Assembly (NCBI GenBank): GCA_002451275.1
Contig: DKBS01000030.1
Span: 1 to 9,062, forward strand
Length of the DNA: 9,062 nt
Origin: Planctomycetaceae bacterium UBA6894
GTDB taxonomy: Bacteria; Planctomycetota; Planctomycetia; Gemmatales; Gemmataceae
Direction of reading: 5' to 3'
Shown: piece after piece, positions 1 to 7,268 of the stretch
Layout: each line of letters begins with the position of its first letter
How positions within the stretch are numbered: the stretch's first letter is position 1
Notes under the pieces: model-generated
Told to the model about the DNA's origin: nothing
The model's database searches: none
The model's input: only the letters and a program-made list of their open reading frames with translations
Position numbers and translations under genes: made by a program

Positions 1-2849
1 GCCTCGGGCACCGGCGCGGCGCCGGGTGCGGGGCCGGCAAGGATGGAAGGCTCGGCGCCTCCCCGCTGCAGTACGCGCACCTCGCCCGGGCCTGATGCGC
101 GGATCTCGCTGTTCTTCTTGACCGTCCCGTTCGGCACGGGTGAGGGTACCTCATCCTCGCGTTCCACCTGATTCATCGACAGGGTCACCGCCACGATCCG
201 CTGGTAACGGACCAGCTTGCCGTTTTCGCGGGTGGAATCTTCCACGCGCACGCGCTGGTCGCACACCAGGTTCTGCACATGGGCGCCCTTGCCGCCGTTG
301 CGCAGGGAGATGGCCTTGTCGAAATAGACCTGCAATCCCTGGCAGGCCAGGCGCGCCTGCTCCTGCTCGGCCTGGATGCCGCCGTGGAACTCGGCGTACT
401 GGCCGTTGAGCAGCATCGACTTGTTCCAGTGCACCTCCATGGGGACCGGCTTGGAGAGCTTGTCACCCTGGAAGTTGGTCAGCGATTCCATCTGGATCGC
501 ACCGATCCCGGTCACCCAGACCTTGTTGGCGGCCTCGTCGATGTTCACCTCGGGGCCCACGATCAGCTTGCGGTCCATGCGCAGTTGGGCAAGGTCGCCC
601 GTGACCGTGAGCAGGTTGCCCTCGGGCGAGCCGGTGAGTTGCAGGGTTTCGCCCCGGATATCCAGGCCTTTCTCGTCGGCCCGCACCGGGTCCTGCCGCA
701 CCTGGACTGTCCCCTCGCAGCGAAGGCGGTCCAGGCGGTCCCGGTTATCCATGCGGAAGATCCAAGCCTCGATGGACCGCGCGGTCAGGTCGAGCGGACG
801 GGCTGGGGCCTTGGGATCCTTGTTGCCGCCCAACCCCAGACCAAAGGTGTCGCGCGGGCCGGCGGCCGGCGCACCTGGCACCGCGGCGTTCCCGCCTGCT
901 GGGCCTGATGGGCTGGCGGGGCCGTTGACCACAAGCGGCGCGTTGGGCCCGGGCATGGCCGGCAGCACCTTTTGCGGTGCGCCTGGCGCGGTGGTGATCA
1001 CATCCTTGAACCAGACCATGAGCCGGTGGGAATCGTGCACCACGATATCCTTGCTGCGCAGGTACACCTTGCCCAGGGCCTCAACTCGTTCAGGCTTGTT
1101 GGTCTTGCGCGAGGGAATGGCGCTGGCACCCAGCGCGTTGGGTGCCGCAACTGGGGCAACTTTGGCCCCCGCGGTCTGGTTCCCAGAACCCAAACCGGAT
1201 CGGGCGGGCAGCCACACCTTCAGGGTGTCCGCCGTCAGGACCTGGTCGTTCTCCTCGTCCGTGAAAGAAGCCTGCCCGTTGAGCGTGAGACGCTCACTCG
1301 CGCCATCGCGGTCACTCACCAGGGTGTCGCGCCAGGAGGCGCGTGACGGCTTGCGCTTGGGATCCTTTTCCTTCAGCAAAATCTGCCCGGGTCCCTGCGC
1401 CACCAAACGCTTGAGGCCGCGGCCGGTCGACTCGCCCGGTTTGTGCTGTTCAATCTCCAGCCGGCGCGCTTTCAGGATGCCGCCATCCAGCATGGCACTC
1501 ATGCCGTCCCTGCCCGAAAGGGTGGTCCGGTGCAGCTTGGCCTCGAACAGCAGATCATCCCCGTGGGCCTCGAGCCGCTCGGTGTCGGAAAGAAGGATCA
1601 CTTCCTTGCCGGTGGCGTGGGCCGATTCGATTTCTGTTCCGCCCCCGCCCCCCTTGATGGGCATTGGGTTGCTACCGGTAGCAGGCTCGGAGGATGTACC
1701 CGGGTTCGGCGGTGGCACCGAAGCACCGGCGTTGGCTTTGGCAGGGGCCGCGGAAGCGACAGCCCGCACAGGCTCCTTGCGCCGCAGGATCAGTTCCAGA
1801 CGCTCGCACATCAACTGGTCGGTGGCGCCACGCCCCTCATGGTGGCGTGTCACAAAAATATCAGCCGGTGAGGCCGGCCCGCCGGGTTGCGGTTCGGGCA
1901 GCGAGAACACCGCCAGATTACCTTCCTTCTCCGAGCGGAACAGGTATTCAAAGGACCCGGGCGTCTTGATGCGGATATAGGCCTGCTGCTCGGCGGGGGG
2001 CTTCCCCGGCGCGACCTGCTCCGGCTTGGGCTGATTCTGGTTCAGGAAGCCCGAATCCTCGCGCACATGCAGGTGCATGTCCACCGACTCGACCAGCTTG
2101 ACCCGTTTGATCCCGGCCACCGCGTCGCCCTTGGGCTTTTTCGGCTGCCCCGCCTGGCTTGGCTGGGCGATCTCGTTGGCTAGTTCGATTTCAAGGCCGC
2201 GGCCGCGCACATCAATCGGCTTGGGTTTGCTCTGGTTGTCGAGCAGGTGCACGCTGTCGTTGGTCCAGATCAGCTTGCGCGCGTCCGCGTAGTGCAGCGG
2301 CCCGGTAGGGATGAAGACGCTCAGGTCGTCATCGCGTCCCTGCGTGCGGCGGTTGTTGGTAACCTCGATGCTGCCGCTGATCTCGGCGGCAACGATTTTG
2401 CGGCTGCCAATGTCGGATAGCTGCGCGACCGGCCGGTCAAACTTGAGGTAAGCCACCTGGCCCCGGATGGTCGAAATCTCGGTGAGGCGGGGGTTTGCCT
2501 TGTCGGCGTTGAAGATGGCAACAGAGAGCGGCTTCAGGCTGACCCGGCCGTCCGGTTCCGGCTGGAACTGGTCGGCCGCAAAAACCATCTTCTTGCTGCC
2601 GATCTCAATCTTGATCTGCCGGCTGACCTCGGGACAATCCGGTCCGAAAGCCAGTTGCAATTTCGAGGAAACCCGCGATGCCGGGCGCGCCGGAAGCGGG
2701 GGTAGATGCTCCCTGGAATGAGGCATCAATCCCTTGGGCAAGGGAGGCAAACCATCAATGCTCCCCAGAACGAGGCTGTAGCCGATGTAGAACCCGAGCA
2801 CGAGGGTCCACCCGAGGCAGAGCAACAGGATGCGGCGTGGTGTCCACAC
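1..2849 (-). CDS. Giant LptC/LptA (OstA)-like LPS-export bridge protein, C-terminus cut by window edge
   Basis: A single open minus-strand frame of 949 complete codons runs off the left edge, so the C-terminus is missing. Residues 6-29 form one uncleaved-looking membrane helix (ILLLCLGWTLVLGF and on), followed by a periplasmic region, as in LptC. Residues 60-225 form a first beta-rich block. From about 428 onward there are repeated short beta units of the type 'G-x-V/A ... L-x-A-x-x-L-x-V' (428-467, 521-547, 591-614, 709-738, 819-849), resembling OstA/LptA beta-jellyroll repeats. Ala/Pro/Gly-rich linkers lie at 362-407, 551-585 and 618-690. LptC and LptA are each about 190 residues, so this is several times larger. 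The start is taken as GTG because an in-frame TAA lies 33 bp upstream, no ATG precedes the helix, and GGGAGGA lies about 12 nt before it. The position directly after kdsD-kdsC supports an LPS-transport role. The fold is inferred from pattern, not from a database match. Confidence 0.75.
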   Translation of the reverse strand, partial: MWTPRRILLLCLGWTLVLGFYIGYSLVLGSIDGLPPLPKGLMPHSREHLPPLPARPASRVSSKLQLAFGPDCPEVSRQIKIEIGSKKMVFAADQFQPEPDGRVSLKPLSVAIFNADKANPRLTEISTIRGQVAYLKFDRPVAQLSDIGSRKIVAAEISGSIEVTNNRRTQGRDDDLSVFIPTGPLHYADARKLIWTNDSVHLLDNQSKPKPIDVRGRGLEIELANEIAQPSQAGQPKKPKGDAVAGIKRVKLVESVDMHLHVREDSGFLNQNQPKPEQVAPGKPPAEQQAYIRIKTPGSFEYLFRSEKEGNLAVFSLPEPQPGGPASPADIFVTRHHEGRGATDQLMCERLELILRRKEPVRAVASAAPAKANAGASVPPPNPGTSSEPATGSNPMPIKGGGGGTEIESAHATGKEVILLSDTERLEAHGDDLLFEAKLHRTTLSGRDGMSAMLDGGILKARRLEIEQHKPGESTGRGLKRLVAQGPGQILLKEKDPKRKPSRASWRDTLVSDRDGASERLTLNGQASFTDEENDQVLTADTLKVWLPARSGLGSGNQTAGAKVAPVAAPNALGASAIPSRKTNKPERVEALGKVYLRSKDIVVHDSHRLMVWFKDVITTAPGAPQKVLPAMPGPNAPLVVNGPASPSGPAGGNAAVPGAPAAGPRDTFGLGLGGNKDPKAPARPLDLTARSIEAWIFRMDNRDRLDRLRCEGTVQVRQDPVRADEKGLDIRGETLQLTGSPEGNLLTVTGDLAQLRMDRKLIVGPEVNIDEAANKVWVTGIGAIQMESLTNFQGDKLSKPVPMEVHWNKSMLLNGQYAEFHGGIQAEQEQARLACQGLQVYFDKAISLRNGGKGAHVQNLVCDQRVRVEDSTRENGKLVRYQRIVAVTLSMNQVEREDEVPSPVPNGTVKKNSEIRASGPGEVRVLQRGGAEPSILAGPAPGAAPVPE

Positions 2850-2871
2850 GGCTTGAATCCATCCTCCCGAA

Positions 2872-2893
2872 GCCGGCGGTTATAACCCCCGGC
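2872..2893. promoter_or_regulatory. 22-bp imperfect palindrome, candidate operator or hairpin before the giant Lpt gene
   Basis: The sequence GCCGGCGGTTA / TAACCCCCGGC is symmetric about 2882/2883 with 10 of 11 base pairs matching; only 2877/2888 fail. The core GGTTATAACC is a perfect 10-bp palindrome. It lies in the 60-bp spacer between the kdsC stop and the GTG start of the giant gene, and on the minus strand it immediately follows a TATAAA hexamer (2900 to 2895). That is where a repressor dimer would block initiation. As RNA it could instead fold into an 8-bp stem with one mismatch and a TTATAA loop, but no U-tract follows, so an intrinsic terminator is unlikely. Confidence 0.45.
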
Positions 2894-2894
2894 A

Positions 2895-2900
2895 TTTATA
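2895..2900 (-). promoter_or_regulatory. Possible -10 element (TATAAA) of an internal promoter for the giant Lpt gene
   Basis: On the minus strand this hexamer reads TATAAA, a 5 of 6 match to the sigma-70 -10 consensus, in otherwise GC-rich sequence. It lies between kdsC and the giant gene. The -35 side is poor: at 18-bp spacing the hexamer is TGGCCG (3 of 6). It could equally be chance or depend on an activator. Confidence 0.25.
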
Positions 2901-2909
2901 CCTTTGGTC

Positions 2910-3416
2910 TCAGTGTCCCGGCCAGATTCCCTGGCAGCGCATCAGCAGTTCCAGCAATTCCCTGGCAGCTCCATCCCCGCCGCCCTTGCGCAGCACCAAA
3001 TGCGCTTGTTTGCGCGCCGTGCTGCTGGCATCCGCCGGCGCTGCGCCCAGCCCGCAAAGCTTGAACAGCGGCACATCGGGCTCATCATCCCCCAGCACCG
3101 CCACTTCCTCTGCCTTCACGCCGGCGGCCTGGAGCAATCCGTCCCAGGCATCGGCCTTGTTTTTGGCTCCCTGGATCACCCAGCCGGCCCCCAGCTCTTT
3201 GCCCCGCCGATCGACCAGATCACTGGATCGACCGGTAAGCACCGCCAACGACTTGCCGGCGTTGGACCATTCCTTCAGGGCCCAGCCATCGCGCACATGG
3301 AAGCGTTTCTGCTCGTGGCCGGCTGAGCCGTAGATGATGCCGCCAGCGGTCAGGCTGCCGTCCACATCGACCACCAGCAGGCGGATCGGTTTGCAGCGCT
3401 CCGCCAGACTACCCAT
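2910..3416 (-). CDS. kdsC: 3-deoxy-D-manno-octulosonate 8-phosphate phosphatase (KdsC)
   Basis: This 168-residue protein is a HAD-superfamily phosphatase of the capless KdsC type, which hydrolyses Kdo-8-phosphate to Kdo and phosphate in the cytoplasm. Motif I is DVDGSLT, with nucleophile D17 and D19. The KdsC-typical FHVRDG follows at 39-44, motif II is LTGR (T61), the motif III lysine is K87 in QGAKNK, and motif IV is GDDEPD at 109-114. The C-terminal GGGDGAARELLELL matches the GGxGAxRE tail that closes the neighbouring active site in KdsC tetramers, with one extra residue. It is slightly shorter than E. coli KdsC (188 residues). ATG is at 3416, with GGGAAAGG just upstream. It lies downstream of kdsD and 60 bp before the LptC/LptA-like gene, the same order as the yrb locus. 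The phosphatase assignment is strong; the Kdo-8-P specificity rests on the motifs plus context. Confidence 0.92.
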   Translation of the reverse strand: MGSLAERCKPIRLLVVDVDGSLTAGGIIYGSAGHEQKRFHVRDGWALKEWSNAGKSLAVLTGRSSDLVDRRGKELGAGWVIQGAKNKADAWDGLLQAAGVKAEEVAVLGDDEPDVPLFKLCGLGAAPADASSTARKQAHLVLRKGGGDGAARELLELLMRCQGIWPGH

Positions 3417-3562
3417 GCCTTTCCCATCCCCATACTTTGGCCAAGGTTCAACCCTTCAAGGTGCCGCACCATACCGATCGGCTGAACGGAAACAAGCGGA
3501 ACCGGCCGTTCTCCTTTACTACCCCAGCCACATGCAAATTCGCCATTCTCACAAACCGGCAA
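3417..3562 (-). other. 146-bp kdsD-kdsC intergenic spacer
   Basis: The spacer is fairly long for co-directional genes of one pathway. I see no convincing gene, RNA or intrinsic terminator in it. It contains GGTTCAACC, an odd-length perfect inverted repeat (3447-3455), and a weak GAAC/GTTC inverted repeat around CCGGCC at 3499-3511. Neither is strong enough to name as an operator. A separate promoter for kdsC is possible but no clear -35/-10 pair is visible. Confidence 0.4.
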
Positions 3563-4648
3563 TCAAGCCGCCCGCTTTCCGACCCCTTCGGTTCGATTGC
3601 CGGACTGTTCCGGCACCACCTGCTCGAGCCCGGCGACCCCCAGCAGGTCGGTGATGTCCAGAATCCCTACAGGTCGCCCGTCGGCATCCACCACGGGTAA
3701 TTCGCTCAGTTTGCGCCGCCGCATCAGTTCCATGGCCTCATGGGAACGGCTACCCAGCGCCACCGTGGCCGGTTCACGGGTCATCACAGCCCGAATGGGC
3801 AGATCCAGGTCAGACTCGCGTCGCTGCTCGATCAGCCGGGCCAGGTCGCTGTCGGTGAAGAGGCCACGCAGTGTTCCGCGGTCATCGACCAGCATCACCG
3901 CCCCGGTGCGCCGGCCAAGCTGACGGGCTTGGGCGAAAACCTGGCGCACGGTCTCATCCGCATGGGCCACGCGCATATCCCGCCCCTGACGCATCACCAT
4001 GTCCACGCGGGACAACTTGCGACCCAGACTGCCGGCAGGGTGGAAACGGGCGAATTGATCCGAGGTCAGATTTTTGGCCCGGCTGAGGCTGAAAGCGATC
4101 GCATCGCCCAGCGCCAGCATGGTGGTGGTGCTGGCGCTGGGCGCCAGACCCAGCGGGCACACCTCGTCGAGGGGCCCATAGATCAGGGCGACATCGGTTT
4201 TCAGCGCCAGTGTGCTCTTGGGATTGCCGGTGATGCCGATGAGCGCCTTGGCCATCTCGCGTAGCGGAGGGAGCAGACGCAACAACTCCTCGCTTTCGCC
4301 TGAATGGGAAAGCAGCAGCATCACATCCTCAGGGTGGACCATGCCCAGGTCACCGTGGACGGCGCGGGTGGCATCGAGCACGTAGCTGCGGGTGCCGGTG
4401 GAGTTGAGGGTGCCCACCAGCTTCTGGCCTATATCGGCACTTTTTCCAACGCCTGTGATTCCCAGACGGCCGCCGACAGCCAGGCGAACCGGGTCGGCGA
4501 GCAGGGACAAAGCCTGGGCGAAACGGCCATCCAACCGTTCGGCGGCGGCCTCCAAGGCCCGCGCTTCGGCCCGAAGCACCTCGCGCGCATAGGCGCACGG
4601 GTCGTCAGGATCGGCCGCAAACCCTTTTTGCTTATCAACTTGCGCCAT
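3563..4648 (-). CDS. kdsD: Arabinose-5-phosphate isomerase (KdsD/KpsF/GutQ family)
   Basis: With the start at ATG 4648 the protein has 361 residues. It interconverts D-ribulose 5-phosphate and D-arabinose 5-phosphate, the first step toward Kdo. The N-terminal SIS domain (about 25-200) contains GVGKSADIGQK (K69), AVHGDLGMV (H99), SHSGESEE (E118), DEVCPLGLAPSASTTT (E162) and FHPAGSLGRKL (H203). These match the residues known to matter in E. coli KdsD (K59, H88, E111, E152, H193). Two CBS domains follow (about 215-275 and 285-340; FTDSDL and ILDITDLL). The frame stays open upstream to 4915, but those 89 extra residues are Pro/Arg-rich, match nothing in the family, and would overlap the divergent gene. 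MAQVDKQKG gives the family's usual length. The ribosome binding site is weak. It heads a kdsD-kdsC-lpt cluster. CBS domains often bind nucleotides, so ligand control is possible. Confidence 0.93.
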   Translation of the reverse strand: MAQVDKQKGFAADPDDPCAYAREVLRAEARALEAAAERLDGRFAQALSLLADPVRLAVGGRLGITGVGKSADIGQKLVGTLNSTGTRSYVLDATRAVHGDLGMVHPEDVMLLLSHSGESEELLRLLPPLREMAKALIGITGNPKSTLALKTDVALIYGPLDEVCPLGLAPSASTTTMLALGDAIAFSLSRAKNLTSDQFARFHPAGSLGRKLSRVDMVMRQGRDMRVAHADETVRQVFAQARQLGRRTGAVMLVDDRGTLRGLFTDSDLARLIEQRRESDLDLPIRAVMTREPATVALGSRSHEAMELMRRRKLSELPVVDADGRPVGILDITDLLGVAGLEQVVPEQSGNRTEGVGKRAA

Positions 4649-4799
4649 TTCAAGCCAGCCCGACACTCTGAAAGGCCAGAACCACCCCATGCGCATACCC
4701 GAGGGTGGCAAACGGGGACAAGACCGCTCGCGGGGCTTGCGTGGGAGGGCCGGCGGGTGTCTGCTTGGGAAAAACCAGTCCGATGGAGCGGGGTGACCG
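4649..4799. promoter_or_regulatory. Divergent 151-bp promoter region between kdsD and the secreted hydrolase
   Basis: Two genes start outward from this spacer, so it should hold promoters for both. The sequence is GC-rich and I cannot point to a good -35/-10 pair. A small CCGC/GCGG inverted repeat lies near 4725. GGAG at 4785-4788 may serve as the ribosome binding site for the plus-strand gene, 11 nt before its ATG. Confidence 0.4.
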
Positions 4800-6158
4800 A
4801 TGGGTAAGTACACAATCCGGTTTTGGATCTCCCTGGGAATTGCCTGCATTTGCTGCAGCAGCCTGATGGCCCAATCTGAAGGCGCTGCCGAATCGGGAAA
4901 GATCCTCAGCCACACCTATCCTGGCTCGGCCCGGCCCGGGGAACTGAAGTTTCCCGTGGAGCACCGACTGTGGTTACCCCCGGGGGTGAAACGGCTGCGT
5001 GGGATCATCGTGCACCAGCATGGCTGCGGTGCCGGCGCCTGCAAGGGTGGCCAGACCGCCGCAGATGACCTGCACTGGCAAGCGTTGGCCCGCAAGTGGG
5101 ACTGCGCGCTGCTGGGCCCGGCCTACACCCAGGATGACAAGGAAAACTGCCGGCTTTGGTGCGATCCGCGCAACGGATCCGGCAAGGTGTTTCTGGAAGC
5201 ACTGGAGGCGCTGGCGGGAAAATCCGGTCACCCTGAATTGACCACGGTGCCCTGGTGCCTGTGGGGCCATTCCGGCGGGGGCTTTTGGGCAAGCCTGGTG
5301 CAAGCAAGTCACCCGGACCGGATTGTGGCCATCTGGTACCGGTCGGGCACCGCGTTCCAAAGCTGGACCAAGGGGGAAATCCCCGCACCCGAATTGTCAC
5401 AGGCGGTGTACGGAATCCCCATCGCGTTGAACCCTGGCCTGAAGGAAAAAGATGACAAGCGTTTTTCGGGGGCCTGGATCGGGGCGGAAGCGATGTTCCA
5501 GGCCTACCGAGGCAAGGTAGCGCCAGCGATCCTTTGTCCTGACCCGAAAACCGGGCACGAATGCGGCGATAGCCGCTACCTGGCGATACCCTTCTTTGAC
5601 GCCTGCCTGTCTCTGCGATTGCCTCCCAAGGAGAGCCCTGAGGCACCCCTGCGGCCCATTACCAGCTCCACCGGGTGGATTGCGCCTGTGGGTGGAGGGA
5701 AGCCCGTGGCCGCCGACAGCGACGAGGCGCGAAAGGGCATGGCACGCGGGCCAGCCACCACAGTGTGGCTCCCCAGTTTGCCTTTCGCCCGCGCGTGGGA
5801 AGAGTTCAACCGGACCGGCCTGGTGGGAGATGGCAGCCCACCCCCGGCGCCCGGCGAAGCCACCATGGCATCAGGGCCGGGTGGCGTCAGGCTCGCCTGG
5901 AAAGCCACCGCTGATCTGGAAAGCGGATTGGGAGGCTTTGTGATCCTTCGGGATGGCAAGCCCTGGAAGAAATTGCCAGAAAAACCAGCGGCAAAGCCTC
6001 GCCCCTTGTTCCAGGGACTTAGCTACCACGACACCCCGGAACAGCCGGTGGCACGGATGGAGATCACCGATCCCAACCCCGGGAGCAGTTACAGCATCCA
6101 GTCGATCAACGGCGCGGGGCTTCCGTCAACCGCCGTGCCATTCCAGCCTGTGAAGTGA
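4800..6158 (+). CDS. Secreted alpha/beta-hydrolase (esterase-like) with C-terminal Fn3-like domain
   Basis: This 452-residue protein begins with a signal peptide (hydrophobic 7-22, likely cleavage near LMAQ at 22-25), so it acts in the periplasm or outside. An alpha/beta-hydrolase core follows: the oxyanion-hole type HQHGCGAGA (72-80), the nucleophile elbow GHSGGG with S158, and TGHECGDSR, whose H253 is the likely catalytic histidine. An acid near 216-219 (KEKDD) is plausible. The core holds eight cysteines (75, 81, 102, 117, 121, 153, 246, 255), suggesting disulfides. From about 355 to 450 a beta-rich domain (VRLAWKA...ESGLGGFVILRDGK...YSIQSINGAG) looks like a fibronectin type III module. 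The reaction is probably ester or carbohydrate-ester hydrolysis; the substrate cannot be told. It lies alone, divergent from kdsD and convergent with the next gene, so an LPS role is not implied. Confidence 0.85.
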   Translation: MGKYTIRFWISLGIACICCSSLMAQSEGAAESGKILSHTYPGSARPGELKFPVEHRLWLPPGVKRLRGIIVHQHGCGAGACKGGQTAADDLHWQALARKWDCALLGPAYTQDDKENCRLWCDPRNGSGKVFLEALEALAGKSGHPELTTVPWCLWGHSGGGFWASLVQASHPDRIVAIWYRSGTAFQSWTKGEIPAPELSQAVYGIPIALNPGLKEKDDKRFSGAWIGAEAMFQAYRGKVAPAILCPDPKTGHECGDSRYLAIPFFDACLSLRLPPKESPEAPLRPITSSTGWIAPVGGGKPVAADSDEARKGMARGPATTVWLPSLPFARAWEEFNRTGLVGDGSPPPAPGEATMASGPGGVRLAWKATADLESGLGGFVILRDGKPWKKLPEKPAAKPRPLFQGLSYHDTPEQPVARMEITDPNPGSSYSIQSINGAGLPSTAVPFQPVK

Positions 6159-6167
6159 CCGGGACAA

Positions 6168-7139
6168 TCACTCCAGCTTGCCCGGCTGGCCGCCCTGCAG
6201 CCAGCGACGGATGGCATCCTGCCTGGGTCGCTCACCCAGGTTGAAACCACGGGCCGAGGCGGTGTCCGCCTCGGCATCCGGCTCGCTCTCCAGGGCGAAC
6301 TGCGGCACCTTCAAGGTGCCCTGATCTTGCCACACCCCGTCCCGCTTGCGCATCAGAAGCAGAGTGCAGGGGTAGGAATATCGGTCGGTTTGAAGAGCGG
6401 GTGTGTCCCAGGTCACCAGGGCGAGCCACTCGGCCTCATCCAAACCGCAGGCGGCACGGAGGGCCACACCGCGCATGGCATACAGGTCGGCCAGCGCGTA
6501 TCGTTCGCCCAGGATCGGTTTCAGGCTTGCCCGGTCTTCCACTAACACCAGCAGGCCCTCGGCAGGAAACGGCAAGGAATCAACCACCTTGCCGGCTGGC
6601 GTTTTTTCCAGCACCCCCACGGCATCCCGCAACCGTGCCTCGGTGCATACCCGGTAGCGGAAGCCACGCTCGAGGGGCAGCTTTTTTTCTATAAATTCAA
6701 TTGCCTTATCCGTAAATTCAACCGTGCGCGGGGAAAGACCGGTGACGCGGCGAATCTCGGACAGGCGGCCCAACCTTTCCTGGCGCAGGCCCTCGCCCAT
6801 TGGCGGGTAATCCTCGGGCTTGTCGCGCAGCATGGCGCTGATCTCGGTGCGCATGTCGCTATCCTGCCGTTTCACGGCCAGTTGGTTCGCCAGCGTGCCT
6901 GCCTGGTGGACTACCCAGAGAGCCACCAGAGTGGGCAGCAGGGTCAAAAGGGTGCCGATCCACCACATCCCCGGGCGGCCCGGGTAATACTTGCGCATGC
7001 TCACCCAGGCGGCGCACGCGAATGTGATGCCGATGGAGAGAACCGGCGACCACAGCAAGGGCAATCGTGTCAGCCACAGCAAGGGTAGCGACAGGGCCAG
7101 CACACCGCCGGCAATGCCAAAAATCACCCGTGGGTCCAT
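6168..7139 (-). CDS. Unrecognised membrane protein with three N-terminal helices
   Basis: I do not recognise this 323-residue protein. Residues 5-25, 29-47 and 58-78 are hydrophobic membrane segments joined by short loops (RKYYPGRPG lies between the second and third). The rest is soluble: a charged stretch (90-135), an amphipathic helix with a heptad-like EFTDKAI-EFIEKKL (141-154), and a mixed alpha/beta region with hydrophobic strands (PAEGLLVLVED, WLALVTWDT, CTLLLMRKRDGVWQDQGTLKV). No catalytic or metal-binding motif is evident; the tail after 285 is acidic, then basic. The ATG at 7139 follows GGGGAT about 8 nt upstream. The gene converges on the hydrolase with a 9-bp gap and shares a divergent spacer with the beta-lactamase-fold gene. 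At codons 151-153 (GAA AAA AAG) there is an in-phase slippery heptamer. It is a real gene by coding character, but its function is unknown. Confidence 0.75.
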   Translation of the reverse strand: MDPRVIFGIAGGVLALSLPLLWLTRLPLLWSPVLSIGITFACAAWVSMRKYYPGRPGMWWIGTLLTLLPTLVALWVVHQAGTLANQLAVKRQDSDMRTEISAMLRDKPEDYPPMGEGLRQERLGRLSEIRRVTGLSPRTVEFTDKAIEFIEKKLPLERGFRYRVCTEARLRDAVGVLEKTPAGKVVDSLPFPAEGLLVLVEDRASLKPILGERYALADLYAMRGVALRAACGLDEAEWLALVTWDTPALQTDRYSYPCTLLLMRKRDGVWQDQGTLKVPQFALESEPDAEADTASARGFNLGERPRQDAIRRWLQGGQPGKLE

Positions 7140-7268
7140 AACCGTTCATCCCCGCCGCGCGCTGACCAAATGCCCGACCGGTGTTGGGCGACTTGGTGTA
7201 AAATTGAGAGTGAAACGCATCCGAAGCAGGCTTGATTCCACCTTCCTAATTTTAGCGGACTGGTGACC
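7140..7268. promoter_or_regulatory. Divergent 129-bp promoter region
   Basis: This spacer separates the start codons of two outward-facing genes. Its right part is more AT-rich than the surroundings (GTGTAAAATTGAG, then CCTAATTTTAGC). TAAAAT at 7199-7204 is a 5 of 6 match to a -10 box for the plus-strand gene and would give a leader of about 58 nt; no good -35 sits at the proper distance. The assignment of exact boxes is tentative. Confidence 0.35.

Noticed and set aside
1670..1683. Perfect 14-bp palindrome TGCTACCGGTAGCA
   Set aside because: It lies in the coding sequence of an Ala/Gly/Pro linker with no promoter nearby. A single short palindrome in a gene this long is plausible by chance.
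376..1980. A 534-codon plus-strand open frame opposite the giant Lpt gene
   Set aside because: Its translation is Ser/Arg/Pro-rich with no domain pattern, as expected for an antisense frame in GC-rich DNA. The minus-strand frame is longer, has a membrane anchor and beta repeats, and fits its neighbours.
3350..3562. 70-codon minus-strand frame starting next to the kdsD stop
   Set aside because: It begins with TTG, runs out of frame into kdsC and has no recognisable features. It is a shadow frame.
4649..4915. 89-residue N-terminal extension of kdsD
   Set aside because: The extra residues lack family similarity and would overlap the start of the divergent hydrolase gene by 116 bp. The start at 4648 gives a normal-length enzyme.
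6692..6721. Direct repeat TAAATTCAA twice, 21 bp apart
   Set aside because: The spacing equals seven codons and is explained by a repeated Glu-Phe in an amphipathic helix (EFTDKAI-EFIEKKL) of the coding strand.
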